64,000 nt of DNA from Phoma sp. XZ068 (lineage: Eukaryota; Ascomycota; Dothideomycetes; Pleosporales; Didymellaceae): positions 1,302,001 to 1,366,000 of the forward strand of contig RBKR01000005.1 in the NCBI GenBank assembly GCA_004835665.1, given 5' to 3'. Shown piece after piece: positions 20,984-33,210 of this stretch. Both the position numbers and the translations under genes were made by a program. The notes under the pieces are model-generated. The model saw only the letters and a program-made list of their open reading frames with translations. It was not told the DNA's origin and made no database searches. Every line of letters begins with the position of its first letter. Position 1 is the stretch's first letter.

Positions 20984-22682
20984 CTATTTCTTCTTATCTT
21001 TATCATCAACCTCCGTCTTCCCCGCCTTCGGCTCATCGTCATCTTTATCCTTCTTACCCTCCTTCTTCTTACGATCTTTCCTCAGAGCATCAGCAACCTT
21101 CTGGTCTTTTTCCTCCTTCATCTCGTCCCACTCGACGTCGTACTCGTTTGCAATCGCCTTGATTTCTTTTCGCAGCGCGTTGCCATCTTCGATGAGGACC
21201 TCCCACTTTCGGAGGTCGAAGTTGTGCTGGTTGTAGAGTTTGGATTGGCGGCGGGAGATGGTGAAGTTTAGGGCTGAGCGGTAGGAGACTTCGCGGTTGT
21301 GGTAGAGGAACCAGACGTAACCGCCGATTAGGGTGGAGAGACCAACGAGGTACTGTGTGGATTTTAGTAGAAGGTTCAAAGAGAGTTAAAAAGGGGACGT
21401 ACGGTTACGGGCTCCATGACGTCCCAGCCGAGTTCTGTCTGGAAGGTGAGGTAGTATACGACTCCCCACCAGCCCACGACACCGGCGAATCCAGCGGTAG
21501 CGACTTGTTGCGCAGCCTTGTGTGCCAACTTGTCGCAGTGGTCTTTTATGTCTGCCATCTCGCTGATCTGCTTGCTTGTCTTGCTCAGGCGCATGCGCAG
21601 GTAGTAGGTTCGGTCTTTGAATGACGGGACACCAACGCGAATCTCCTCTGGCGCACCCTCGATCTCGATGGCGAACTCTTGGCCACGCGCTGCATCGCGG
21701 ATGAAGTCACCAATCTCGGTGCTGCTGGACCAGCGTACAAACTTGCGTGTTGAAACCTTGTCACTGGGCGCGTCTTTGCCGAGTCCGGAGTACGACTCAA
21801 CACCACCCTTGCCATGACCACCGCGCAGTTGAACGGCTTCGTCAGGTGTCTTGCGGTTCGTTGTTGCACCAACCTTTTCGTTGTCCTGTGATTTTATCTT
21901 TCCGGTCTTGACGGTCTTTCCATCTATGCGGTGCTCGTCTACCTGCTCAAAGTCTTCCTCGTCGTGTGTGGGCTCGCTGTCCTCGCTCACGACTGCTTCG
22001 CCAGCCTCGGAGGGCTGCATATCGTCCTGCATGCTGTCTTCGGCGCGGAAATATACAGCGGGGATACGTTCTTTGCCATCCTTGTCTTTGATGGTCGGCA
22101 GCTCAGCCTGGATCAGGCGCTCGAGGTAGGAAATGGGCTGCTGCGGGTGGACGAGGAGGGCGAGGGGCTCAATGTCCTTGCGGTCCGAGTTGGTGTCTCT
22201 GGTGGTAAGAGGGAGGATGATCTTGAGCATGCGGGAGGGCGTGGTGAGCAGCTTGCCTGCATTGTGTCAGCTGTGGATGAGGAGGCACTGCCATGAGGCG
22301 CACCCTTTGTCATAGCTCCGGCGCTGCGCTGTCGGGCCACGGGCGGCTGGTCGCTACCTTCCCTGTGCCATGGCGTGCGTATCTGCTTGCCCTTGTCCTC
22401 CTGTAACTTTCTCGCAAAGTCATCCTTCTCTTCTTGCGTGATGTTGTGGTTCAGCTCTGACGCCGGTCGGGCATTCGAGTTGTCGTAGCTGCCAGCATCT
22501 TTGCGAGGGAGCTTGACATTAAAGCGAGCTGTTGCTGCGAAGCTTCTCAGCTGTAATCGCTGTGTCACGGTGCCATGTTGTACTGAGGATCTCGCAATTA
22601 GGCGCGACAGGAGAGGTGTGGGGAGTGGGCGTGCAGCAGTCGAGATGCGCGAGAACGCTAGGGACGACAAGCAGTGCTTCAT
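20984..22682 (-). CDS. MCU: Mitochondrial calcium uniporter pore subunit (MCU)
   Basis: Three exons (22304-22682, 21403-22256, 20984-21352) with introns of 47 and 50 bp give 533 residues. The N-terminus (MKHCLSSLAFSRISTAARPL) is Arg/Ser-rich and fits a mitochondrial presequence. A beta-grasp-like matrix region precedes two transmembrane segments at about 378-397 and 412-429. They flank the selectivity filter WDVMEP (residues 404-409), the DxxE signature of MCU. Intron 2 falls two codons after the filter, and the joined VMEPVTYLVGL matches the family. The C-terminus is a Lys/Glu/Asp-rich coiled tail. The protein forms the Ca2+ channel of the inner mitochondrial membrane. It is divergent from the P450 gene and convergent with the GTPase gene. 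Confidence 0.93.
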
Positions 22683-23439
22683 CGCTGTAATAGGAAGCAA
22701 TGCAGTGCCGTGAAGCCGCAGGAGTCGGGTAAGACGGATCGCAGCGCGTACACAGCGAAGATGGAGCTCTCTCAAAGCTGCCTATCAATCAGGGGAGCTC
22801 CACGCGACAAGCAGGGACGTTGTGTACAGCTACGTCATCGTGATCCACGTTCTGGGGCTTGAGCGACGCCACACCCGCTGTCACGTGCCTCGAGGTGACA
22901 TGGTAGAGCTACTCCAGGATCCAAACGATCTTCAATTGATGGTCAGCTTTCTATACCTCAAATGTCTTATCATGCCCATATACTGTAGGCATAGTGATCC
23001 ATGTTCTGCCTCCACTGGGACCAGTCGCCTAGTCTTGAATGCGGACTTTGCGGAACTCGCGGGGCTTGCGGAAACCCCGGTTCTTCGTTGTATGGCTAAC
23101 AGTGTCTCTATTGCATCCACGTTACTCGTATTGCGCAGTGTTGTTATCCTGCGAATACAAAAGGGTTGCCTGAGCGGATTGGAAATACAAGAAACTGATC
23201 GGTTATCAAATATAGATTTCGGGCCTTTATTTCCAATCCGCTCAGTCACCCCCTGCACGTGGATAACGGAAACAATCAGAGCCATTAGATGCGGGGAACC
23301 TTTGCCTAAACATTTTGGGCTGCAGCTCGTACAGGCCGGATGTGTCGTAATCTTAACTGCCGCGCCCACCCATATATAACGTATCACTGCTCAACTTACT
23401 TTCACAGCGAAGACCACTCCCGAGGTCCACTCTCAAGCC
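22683..23439. promoter_or_regulatory. Divergent promoter region (MCU / P450)
   Basis: About 760 bp with no gene. A perfect inverted repeat at 23171-23244 (separate entry) and a TATATAA near 23373 point to a regulated P450 promoter. The MCU-proximal part is GC-rich. Confidence 0.6.
23171..23244. repeat. Perfect 17-bp inverted repeat in the P450 promoter
   Basis: Arms 23171-23187 and 23228-23244 are exact reverse complements, separated by 40 bp. Each arm holds a CCAAT core and a CGG triplet (CCAATCCG / CGGATTGG). It lies about 200 bp before the P450 ATG. Such a pair of CGG half-sites plus CCAAT could bind a Zn2Cys6 regulator and the CCAAT complex, or the element could be the remnant of a small transposon. 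That reading is inference; the repeat itself is seen directly. Confidence 0.9.
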
Positions 23440-25218
23440 ATGGGTCTACTCACTCAGGATGCCGGTCAAATGCCCAGTGTCTCATTTTCTACGGTGGCTT
23501 TGACCCTCTTCGTTTGCTTCACATCGTACATAATTTACTACATTGTATACCAACGCTTCTTCCACCCACTAGCAAAGTTCCCAGGCCCCTTTCTTGCCTC
23601 TCTCACAGATCTTTGGCAGGTCTTCGAGTTTCTCAGCCTCAAGCAACCGTACAACCTGACAGCTCTCCACGAGAAGTATGGTCAGTTTGTTCGGTATGGC
23701 CCAGACAAGATCAGTACTACGGCGGAAGACGCCATACCAATTGTCTACCAGAAAGGGGGCAGATTGTATCCTAAAACGGAATTCTATGATGCTTTTGGAT
23801 CGGCCCATCCAAATGTCTTCGGTGCGCGTGACGAATCAGTACGTGGTTGAAAAATGTTGCTACCGATTATGCCCCTAACAGAATCCTGCAGGTACATTCC
23901 GTTCGACGACGGCATATGTCTTACAGTTTCTCAACCTCCTCCGTGAAGAAGATGGAGAGTTATCTGGACTACAACATCCAAATCCTGAAACGCAGAATTT
24001 CAAATTATTGCGAATCCGATAGTCCGTTCGATCTTAAGAAGCTTCTTCAATTCTACGCCGTTGATGTCCTCGGCGAGTTGGCTTTCAGTCAGTCCTTCGG
24101 AGTCCAAGAGTCGGATGATGAATCCCGTGTACCTCCTGTCGTGGAGCACACCCTGCTCGCATCCGTGACTGGAGCATGGCCTGCCATGACGTTTACTCTC
24201 AAACGATGGCTTCCAAAAGTACCCTCGAAAGCCCTGAGAAAACTGTTTCAAGGCCGTGCAGCTTGTGCGGCACTAGCAGCGACCTGTGTCCGCCGACGAG
24301 TCGCAGCCTTGGAGGAGGCCAAACAGATCGACGATGAAGTCAAATCGGAGAGAAAAGATCTTTTGACGAGCTTAATTTTTGCTAAGCACCCTGACTCTGG
24401 GGACAGGTTGACTCAGGCTGATCTCGAAACTGAGGCTTTTGGTTTCATGTAAGTCGTAGCTACTAAGGACCTGTCCGTGAGCTTGTATACTGAGCGTGTG
24501 ACAGCATTGCAGGAACGCACACAACAAGTGCTACTATGTCACTTCTCTTCTACCATCTTCTACAAGCACCCGAAATAATGGCAAAGTGTGTTGCTGAAAT
24601 TGACTCGCAGCTATCGCCCTTGAGTGAGGATCGGCCGGCATACACGGTTGCAGATGTTGAGACCTCACTTCCTCACCTGCGACAATGCATCAAGGAGAAT
24701 TTCCGCATCACCCCGATCTTCACCATGCCACTGGCCCGACGAGTCATAGACCCTCAGGGCGTCACCATTGGAGGCGAGCACGTTCCTGTTAGCGTAAGAC
24801 GCACAGTAGCCGTGAACGAAATTTCGCCATACTAACATACGTGCAGACCTCCATTGCGGTCTGCAACCATGCGTTCCATCACAACCCGGTCATCTGGGGC
24901 GATGACCATAACATCTTTGATCCCAGTCGATGGCATCAGCCTGAAACTGCAGCGCGTGGGCGCTACTTAATGCATTTCGGTCTTGGAGGCAGACAATGCA
25001 TTGGCAAGACACTTGCTCAGACAAATATATATAAGGTACTGAGCACGTTACTGCGTGAATTCGAATTCGAATACGTGGGAACGGACATTGAGAACGTGGA
25101 TGACGAAAAGGGCCGGAAAAGGCCAGCTCAAAATAAGCTTCCTGAAATGATTTCTGTTGGAATAAGCGACCTGCAGTATCCTCTTATAGTAAGAGCTCGT
25201 AAACGAGCTGCTAGTTAA
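23440..25218 (+). CDS. Cytochrome P450 monooxygenase
   Basis: Four exons (23440-23838, 23892-24448, 24505-24793, 24847-25218) with introns of 53, 56 and 53 bp give 538 residues. A hydrophobic N-terminal anchor (about 15-38) is followed by the Pro-rich hinge FHPLAKFPGPF. The I-helix motif AGTHTTS is at 321-327, the ExxR motif is ENFR in exon 3, and the haem-binding FGLGGRQCIG spans 459-468 with Cys466. All are intact, so it should be an active ER-bound enzyme. The acid/alcohol pair of the I-helix has His where Asp or Glu is common (AGTH), which may affect oxygen activation. The hinge and HEKYG..VRYGP segment recall pisatin-demethylase-type fungal P450s, but family and substrate are not certain. 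Its 3' end faces the pectate lyase 203 bp away. Confidence 0.92.
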
Positions 25219-25421
25219 ACAAGGTAGACTATTTTTTGCCTACACAATATTTTTCCTATCTCGGCAGTGCATAGTAGACTATAGCTAACGTACCTGATGG
25301 GTGTGTAAACAACAGGTAAAATTCAAAACTAAAATTAACCCTGGCCTCTGCCACTAAACATTCACCATCTACTCAACTAGTCCGGTACAAACGACCCTCA
25401 CCACTATTACCTTATCCGTTT

Positions 25422-26250
25422 CTAACATCCACTGGTCTTGATGCCACTGGTAGCACAAGTCTTCCCATCTGGTCCACTCGCAGTCTTGGTCGGCTCACCG
25501 CTTGTAACACCCTTGTACAAGTCGCAGAACTTGGTATCAATCAAGCAGGAGTCCTTAATCGTCGTGGTATCTCCCTCATTGCCATTGACACCTGCAACCA
25601 GCTTACCCGACACAACCTTGATGTTGGTAAAGGTCGACTTGCGCGCATACTGCTTGGAGCAGTTACCGCAGGAGCGGTACAATTTGCCAATGTTTTCGGC
25701 GTAGAAGTTCTTCACTGCTACAGTGCCCTGCGTTCATATCGTCAGTGGCTGCACAAATGTGTGGACAGAGGGGAAGTCTTACACCGCCGTTGTGCTGCAG
25801 AACCTTGTCATCTGCGCCCTTCGCTCCGCCTCCATTGACGTACGAAGTCCCACTCGTCTGCTTGAAAGTCGCTGCGTCCTCGCATACATCCACCCACCAG
25901 ATGTTGTTCAGCGTGCAGGTACCAAGGCAGTGCACACCTTCGCCGTTGTTGGGACCGATGATGGCATTGGAGAGCGTGGCGCCATCTTCAAGGATGAAGA
26001 CGGCGTCTTTGTCACCTCCTTCGGTCTGTCCATTGCAGGTGTTCGTGCTGCGGTCCCATTGCTTCATGCCGCCGTCGAAGGTGGCTTTGGCGGCAATGGT
26101 CTTTGCAGCTGCGAGTGCAGACGTGCCGGAGGACTTGGGGAAGGTGGTTTGCAGCGCGGTGTTAGTTGCAGCACGGGCGACATTGTCGTTGTGTGGGTGC
26201 GCAGCTGCAAGGCCGGCGATGGCAGCGAGGACGAGGGTAGAAGAGTGCAT
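25422..26250 (-). CDS. Pectate lyase, polysaccharide lyase family 3
   Basis: Two exons (25783-26250, 25422-25727) with a 55-bp intron give 257 residues, the usual PL3 length. A clear signal peptide is present (MHSSTLVLAAIAGLAAA, cleavage near 17-20). PL3 features include GEGVHCLGTCTLNNIWWVDVCEDA, the KVLQHNGGGTVAVKNFYAENIGKLYRSCGNC segment formed across the intron, and many Cys residues for disulfides. The enzyme cleaves pectate in plant cell walls by beta-elimination and is common in plant-associated fungi. The start at 26250 is the ATG at the signal peptide; upstream in-frame codons are non-ATG. Confidence 0.92.
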
Positions 26251-29200
26251 GGTGGAGTCTGACAATCCAAATGTTCGTTAAGAGCGAGAAGAAGTTGGTT
26301 GGTACGCAAGTCTCTTGGACAATTCTTAAGTTCTTATACTCAGCTTGCCAATGCCCTCCACTGCCTTCACACTCATCTCCACGGACAGTAACACACATCC
26401 GCCCTATGCAATCTGTCCAAATTTCCCCGTCGAAAGCCATATTCATTTACACACACGCTTCCATCAACCTTTCCACTGTTCGATGCCAAACATGGTCGCA
26501 CACTTTGTCAGTCCGCTACCAAGCTAAGACGACCTCAGCCCGCCAAGCGCGCCTTCCAATAAACATCTTCATAAGCCTTGTTTACCCCAGATCTGCGCAT
26601 GCGTGCGATTCGGTGATATTTCGACGGCATGCGGAGGTGGGACGAGCCATTGGCGGGAAATTGAGGGGAGCGTTTCGGGTATGTCGATTGCCAAGGGATA
26701 TAGATGAGGTTCGCTGTGCAAGCCTCACAAGAGTCCATGGCAAGGCTTCGTATGCTTGCGGGTGCTGGTGTTAACACTCAAAGACAGGTTGAGTACAAAG
26801 GTGCTGCTTGTTTCCCTATGGCTACATAGCTTACGAATAGTGCATCTGGGAGGAGCAGGATGACTGATGTTCAATCTTGAAACCAACCTTTGAGGTAGCA
26901 CACATCTTAGGACCTTTGATTGATTACTTTGCATCTGATAAGTGTCTGAACTGTGCAACAAACTGAACAGGCACGTGCTGCTCCCTTTTCGAGGCTGCTG
27001 AAGAGCAAACGTGCGGTAGCAGCAAAACCCACGTGGCCGCCTCGTGACAGAACACAGTCCAAGAATCAAAAGGCCTATGGCTTGCAATCTGTTTGTGACA
27101 GTAATCAACATGTCAAACTCGATATCCGTTTCGCACAGATAGGGTTGTCAGTTCAGCTATAGCTGCCACGTCTGACTGCATGGTGGCGGGGGTCCTGCTC
27201 AGATCGTCCATAGAGAGACCATGCTCATACACCAACGTGATAAGGCCACAAAGTCCCATAGATACAAAGGGTGCGACTAGAAAACCAGGTTCTCGGCGTA
27301 CATTGTTGGCGTCTTTGGAGATTACGTGGCAATTTGCACGTTGTTGTGAGATTCTCGTGTGCGCAGTCGAAGCACGCACATTTCCCGTTTAGGGGCAGCA
27401 AGACACACTGAACTCGAACAGTCGCTTGTTGTTCTCCAACATAAGTTTGCAGTTGAGCTGAGAAACAGCATCATTCACGTGTTCAGCCAGGCGCTCCACT
27501 GCGGCACAGACTGGAGTCGCGTAGCCGTGCATCCACTGATGCGCAGCCACTGCTGTGCTCTGTCGATGGCGATCTCCGCTGACCGTTTTCCAGCATCCAG
27601 GCTCCACGCGGCTCAGGCCACGCTTTGGCGTTTCTTGTGTGACAAACAACGGCTCTGACCAGGGCGATCAGGGCGTTGAATTTCGGACCGAACAACTGAC
27701 GTGCAGCATCTGACATGCAGGAACGAAACTGTATTCCGTAGCGTCCGGCAATTGCTGCTAGGAAGATACTTGTCAGGTGCGATGACCTGTCGCCTTACAT
27801 AGTTGTTCGAACACAGCGCTATGTCGTCGCTGTGTTACGAAGAGTAAGAGGTGACGTTGTATTTGCCTTGTGGCACGGTGGTTGAGCCGTTGGAGCGTTG
27901 TGGCGATCGGTGGAGACGATGCTGCAATCGTAGCCGCCCTTCCTTTTCTCCTTGAGCTTTGTTGGAGTGCATCCTTAGATGCAGTGATGTGTGTGTAACA
28001 ACGCAAGGGGCGACAAGCGAAGACTAGTGTGACTGCGCCGTAACGGTGTGTTCAGGTATCGATCTATGAATGTTCACCATATACGAAGATCGCAAACTGT
28101 TGTGAGCATACAGAATCCGCGGGGTAATTCGCATGGGCGATATGGTATGCGTTGGTGCCCTCGTGGAGAACACGATCTGCTGGTCGGCACGACCAGGTTG
28201 CTGGAAAGGTACAACGTGTCGCCCAACGGCGAGCAGCAGCTGAATTACCAGAACGTTACCACAATGCCACGTCGCTGTACTCTGGTTAGGACGTTTGCTG
28301 TGCAAGTGCAGCCACGTTTTGTAACGATGCGCTGGACTTGGGATGAGAGAAAGCAGCTGCAGGCATTTGGGCTAGACTTATGATGAGACGGATGAGAGGA
28401 TGCACCGGATGCTTGCACAATGCAAATCGCGCAATATGCCTACCCGCCAATTCATTTGTTGGCATGGTTCTCGGCAGAAACGCCCTTGTCAGCATTCCCT
28501 TATTGGTTTGCAGGATTGCTGACTCCCAGCACCGGAATGTGATGCCAATGGTCAACTGCGATATCGGTAATATAGTCCTTTATGTAAGGATTCCTTGACA
28601 TCCCCAAACACGGTGTTACACCGACTGATGACTTCGCACATCTCATTTTGAAGTAGGCAGCGGCCCGTTGCCATGCGAGCCGGCAGCTGATATGCATATG
28701 TCGTGCGATGTCGAGTAGCAGACTTTCGCTTGGTCGCTTTGTGGAGTCATGGAGGCCTGCATGAAGATCCAAAATATGTCGAAACATGGCTGTCGCTGAA
28801 ATGGCGCGCCCGGCAGCAGGGTCGCAAATACGGGTCTAACAAGGCGCCCAGGAGTGGAGCAATGGTTTGCTTCAGGTGTATATCTCCTTTTCAATAGACT
28901 GAGAATGCACTGACTCTTTACCAGATTGCTGGAAGACGGGGTTTCGCAGGCATGTTAGGCTGAATGTTTGCGCGACCAAGGGCACACTGCCGCCAGTAAT
29001 TACTCCCTTGCACACGCGTGTCGTGTATGCGCTTACAGCTGTCAAAATAGAGGGCCATGGCGTGAGGGGAGGTAAGGGTGAGTCGTCTGGAAGCAATGTG
29101 TAGACGCTGTTGACCTGCACTAGGTACTCTTCCGCTGCGGCTACCGGGCCATAGTTTTAGTGAGAACCCGGGGATAAGGGTCTGCCACTTCGTACAAAAG

Positions 29201-30223
29201 ATGCGCCAGTCGTAGCAGCTCGCTTCATGGAGGTTCATCTCGTGCAACGCGGAAAGTAAGCCCGGCCTTCCCAATGCAACTCATCCTGGCCGTCCTTGCA
29301 GGTGGAACCCAGGAAGGAGCGAGGGGCTGAAGCGCAACGCGGCATCGCAATCGCTTTCTAGCACCAAAACCGCCGTGGCCAGGTCCTTTTTGCTCATCCT
29401 CTCATCACCAGTGCCGGCGTGACACCACGACGCTCTCCCAAGCACTCTTGCACCGTTTCAGCAGCGCGCAACCCACATCCTGACGCTGCGTTCTAGTCTG
29501 TTACTGCTTTCGGCACCTTTACCGCACTAGTAGATCTTCCTGACCAAATTGCATTTGCAATCCAGCCGTTCGCGTCGAATGTGCGGCCACGAGTCCGCAG
29601 CCATGATAGCCATCGTGGAGTGCGAGATAGAGGAGGCGACTCCCTGGTGAGGATGGCTGTCGCAGCTTTCGCATGTCGGCAGCCTCCGCTTCCTTAACTG
29701 CGATAATGGCGTTCCACGTGAGATCATCCTGATAAAAGCAATCCCAATTGGTTGCGATTGGCGAGGTGCAGCAACGTTCGAGTGCGACCTATCAGCCGCT
29801 CCGCTGTCACAGTTCCCCGAGCCCTGAGAGCTCTCTCGCCGGCAGACTTCGTGCATGGTGCCGCGCCATGGCACGGTCGACTGTGGCCAAATGCCCCTTC
29901 GCGTGGCCCCGCTTGCCTAGCCAGACATGGTGCTGGCCGATCATCAGAACATGGGTCGGATTGGGCAACCTAACGGCGAGACCAGTAGGAGGCACGCCTG
30001 GTCGCCGCCTAGCAAATCCTTATCTTGGTGCGGGATGGAACAGATGCTCTACCCATGCTCATACCATTTGAACTTAAAAGTTCGTCTGTCCTTCACACGA
30101 GTGTTCTGTGAAGCTCGGTGCATATCGCCTTTCCGGCTCCCTTGACTCTTTGGATAGTTCCTTCCTTGAGGACATCCTCCACCCTTTCGACACTCTCTTG
30201 ATCCCGTACAGAATTTTCTCAAC
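26251..30223. other. Gene-sparse region of about 4 kb
   Basis: Only short frames (under about 130 codons) exist on either strand, with no recognisable motifs or convincing splice-joined exons. Base composition is not strongly A/T-rich, so heavy RIP is not evident. The ends hold the promoters of the pectate lyase (left) and azgA (right). The best of the weak frames is 28066-28383 (plus, 105 codons), which I do not call. Confidence 0.55.
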
Positions 30224-32342
30224 ATGGCCGGTTTCGCTGAGAAGGCCAACAAGGCCATTGCACGCACTGTCGTCGGCAAATACTTCCGACTTGAAGGCTC
30301 TGGTCACGCATGTCACCCTTTACCTGAGGTCTTGACGCATTCACTAACACTGTCTGCAGCCCAAGGAACGCAAAGATGCGCGATTCTTCACTGAGTTCCG
30401 CGCTGGTCTTGCCACCTTCTTCGCCATGGCCTACATTATCTCGGTCAACTGTATGGTCGTCACTTGAATCTCCCCAAATCAATGCTCACCATCATCAGCT
30501 ACCATCTTGGCTGATACCGGCGGTACCTGCGTCTGCCCTGCTGACAGCATGGCGGACCTGTGTGTTACCAACGAAGAGTACCTCCTCTGCAAAGCAGTCG
30601 TCAAGCGTGACCTTGTCACTGCCACTGCTGCTATCTCCGCCTTGACTTCCTTCTGCATGGGTCTCTTTGCCAATATGCCCATTGCCCTCGCTCCTGGCAT
30701 GGGTCTGAACGCCTACTTTGCCTACACAGTCGTTGGTTTCCACGGATCCGGTACGTCAAGTCACACCGATCGCCTTCTTCGTTTTTGTTTTACTTTTTGT
30801 GATACATGTCATTTGCTTCTAGCCTGGCTTCGTTGCACGAATTTCTTCTCCTGAAACACATGCTGATTGCTTTTAGGTATGGTCCCATACCAGGTTGCAT
30901 TGACCGCTGTCTTCGTCGAAGGCTTCGTCTTTGTTGGCCTCACCATCCTCGGTATCCGACAATGGCTTGCAAGGTAAGCTCTTATCCGAGTTCCTCCATT
31001 TCCGTTGGCGTTATAAATTTGTGCGCCAAGTTTGCACCTCGGCGGACTTCGGTCCCACTTGGACCCCATCGCAGCCACTTCGCCACACGTCACTCTCCAC
31101 AGAAACATTACTGATTTTGTTTTGTACAGAGCTATCCCGGCTAGTATCAAGCTTGCGACAGGTGTCGGAATCGGTCTTTACCTCACAATCATTGGACTTA
31201 CGTACTCTGCGGGTATCGGCCTTATCACTGGCGCCGTATCGACTCCCCTTGAGCTTGCCGGATGTGAGGATCGGTTCAAGGACGAGACCGGCGTGTGCCC
31301 CGGCGGCCACAAGATGCGCAACCCGACCCTGTGGATTGGTATCTTCTGTGGTGGTGTTCTGACCGTCATGCTGATGCTGTACCGCGTCAAGGGTGCCATT
31401 ATCTTCGGTATCTTGCTCGTTTCCATCATTTCCTGGCCCCGCCCTACCGACGTTACCTATTTCCCGTACACCCCGCTCGGCAACGACTCATTCGACTTCT
31501 TCAAGAAGGTCGTCACCTTCCACCCAATTCAGAAGGTCCTTGTTGTCCAGGAATGGAACGTCTCGCAGTACGCCGGCCAGTTCGGTCTTGCCTTTATTAC
31601 TTTCCTTTACGTCGACATCCTCGATTGCACAGGTACTATGTACTCCATGGCTCGCTACTGCGGAGCTATCGATGAGCGCACCCAGGATTTCGAGAACTCT
31701 TCGATTGCCTACAGTATCGATGCTATGGGTGTAACAATCGGTTCCCTGTTCGGATGCTCCCCCGTCACTGCCTACATCGAGTCTGGTGCTGGTATCTCTG
31801 AAGGTGGTAAGACTGGTCTCACTGCGATGTTCACTGGTCTCTGCTTCTTCATCGCCATCTTCTTCGCGCCCATCTTCGCCTCAATTCCTCCCTGGGCTAC
31901 TGGATGTACGCTTGTCATCGTCGGTTCCCTGATGGCACAGTCGGCCAAGGACATCAACTGGAAGTACATGGGCGACGCCATACCTGCGTTCCTCACCATC
32001 GCCATCATGCCCTTCACCTACTCGATTGCCTACGGTCTCATTGCCGGTATCTGCTCGTACATCCTCATCAACACCCTCGTCTTCATCATTGAGAAGGCCT
32101 CTGCCGGCCGTGTTGTTCCTCCCAACAAGGACGAGAAGGAGCCCTGGACATGGCGCATCCCCGGTGGCTTCCTGCCACCGTGGGTGCAGCGCATTGCTGG
32201 CGGCAAGAAGCAGTTCTGGAAGCGCGACCCCGAGACAGACGGTGTTACTGCTGGCCAGGCGAGCGAGAACAGCTCGACGCACAACTCGGCCGAGAAGCAG
32301 TACGTCCAAGACAAGCAGGCTGCTGGCGAGAAGATTATGTAA
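30224..32342 (+). CDS. azgA: Purine (adenine/guanine/hypoxanthine) permease, AzgA family
   Basis: Five exons (30224-30307, 30360-30450, 30499-30750, 30877-30973, 31130-32342) give 578 residues, the normal AzgA size. Conserved stretches include LEGSGHPKERK across intron 1, AGLATFFAMAYIISVN, DTGGTCVCP, ALAPGMGLNAYFAYTVVG, DILDCTGTMYSMARYCG and the GCSPVTAYIESGAGISEGGKTGL motif. A dozen or more hydrophobic segments fit the NAT-like/AzgA fold in the plasma membrane, where the protein imports purines with protons. Intron 1 (52 bp) has a GC donor (CAC|GCATGT) with a CTAAC branch site and CAG acceptor; the only GT alternative in frame would be 31 bp. Introns 3 and 4 (126 and 156 bp) are long for this window. 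Confidence 0.93.
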
Positions 32343-33210
32343 AATGTTGTTCCTGTGATTAGATTGACTGGGCTGGTAAAAGTCGGAAGCGTTGCATACA
32401 GTCGCTACGGCGCTGCGTTTTGTTGTATTGATAGCATTGCATTTGGTAATGCGCGTGAGTCAAAGTAGATACCCTCACTTTAATTTTTGACTTCCAAAAG
32501 ATCATCATTATTTCAAACACCTCCCATGTCAAGTGCTGCGATCGTCGAACGTTAAGTCGAAGGTTATCAAGCAGAAACACCGGCGTTGTATTGGCGGACG
32601 CTACGGCCTCACCCGTCTCCCCGCCGTTGCATCAATAACTGGCCCATTATACTGGCGCTTCGAGCGTCCATATGAGCAAGTTCCTAGCCAAGGCTGTCGT
32701 TGAAATAAGCCAGACACATGCTGGCGGGTGTAGATGGTGGCTTGCTATCACGTGGCGTCGGCATCGGCAAAGAGACCTGCTTGCTTCCGCAGGTCGGAAC
32801 CTCGGTGGCCGCTCGTTCGCATAATGCATGCAGGGCCTCGGCCCACTCATCCCACCATTGGACTTTTGCTGGAAGGGCGGTTCCGCACGTTGACTCGACC
32901 TCCGCCATCTGGACGCTCACATGCTCACTGGGAACCTTCATAAAGAACAAGAAGGCCAATTCCAATAATTCCATCCAAGTTTCTCTCCACGTGCCCACGA
33001 ACTCTCAGCTCCACGACCCACAACCTGACTACCGCCAACGGATAGCTCCGGCATCGCATTACCAAAGCGTCGACAGTCTTGCTAAGCATTGCCAATCCAC
33101 GACCAACATTGCGACGAGCGGAAAGAACGCTTCCGAAGACCTTGGAGAGAACACGAGAGTACAAGAGAGCGGAGGATACTAGCAAATCAGTACACAGCAG
33201 TTCCAGCACA
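32343..33210. other. Intergenic, upstream of RIB3
   Basis: About 870 bp between azgA and RIB3 on the same strand: azgA 3' flank, then RIB3 promoter and leader. No FMN-riboswitch-like element was recognised and no gene is called. Confidence 0.5.

Noticed and set aside
28066..28383. A 105-codon plus-strand frame in the gene-sparse region
   Set aside because: No motif, no leader-like upstream DNA and no splice partners; within the length expected by chance in 4 kb.
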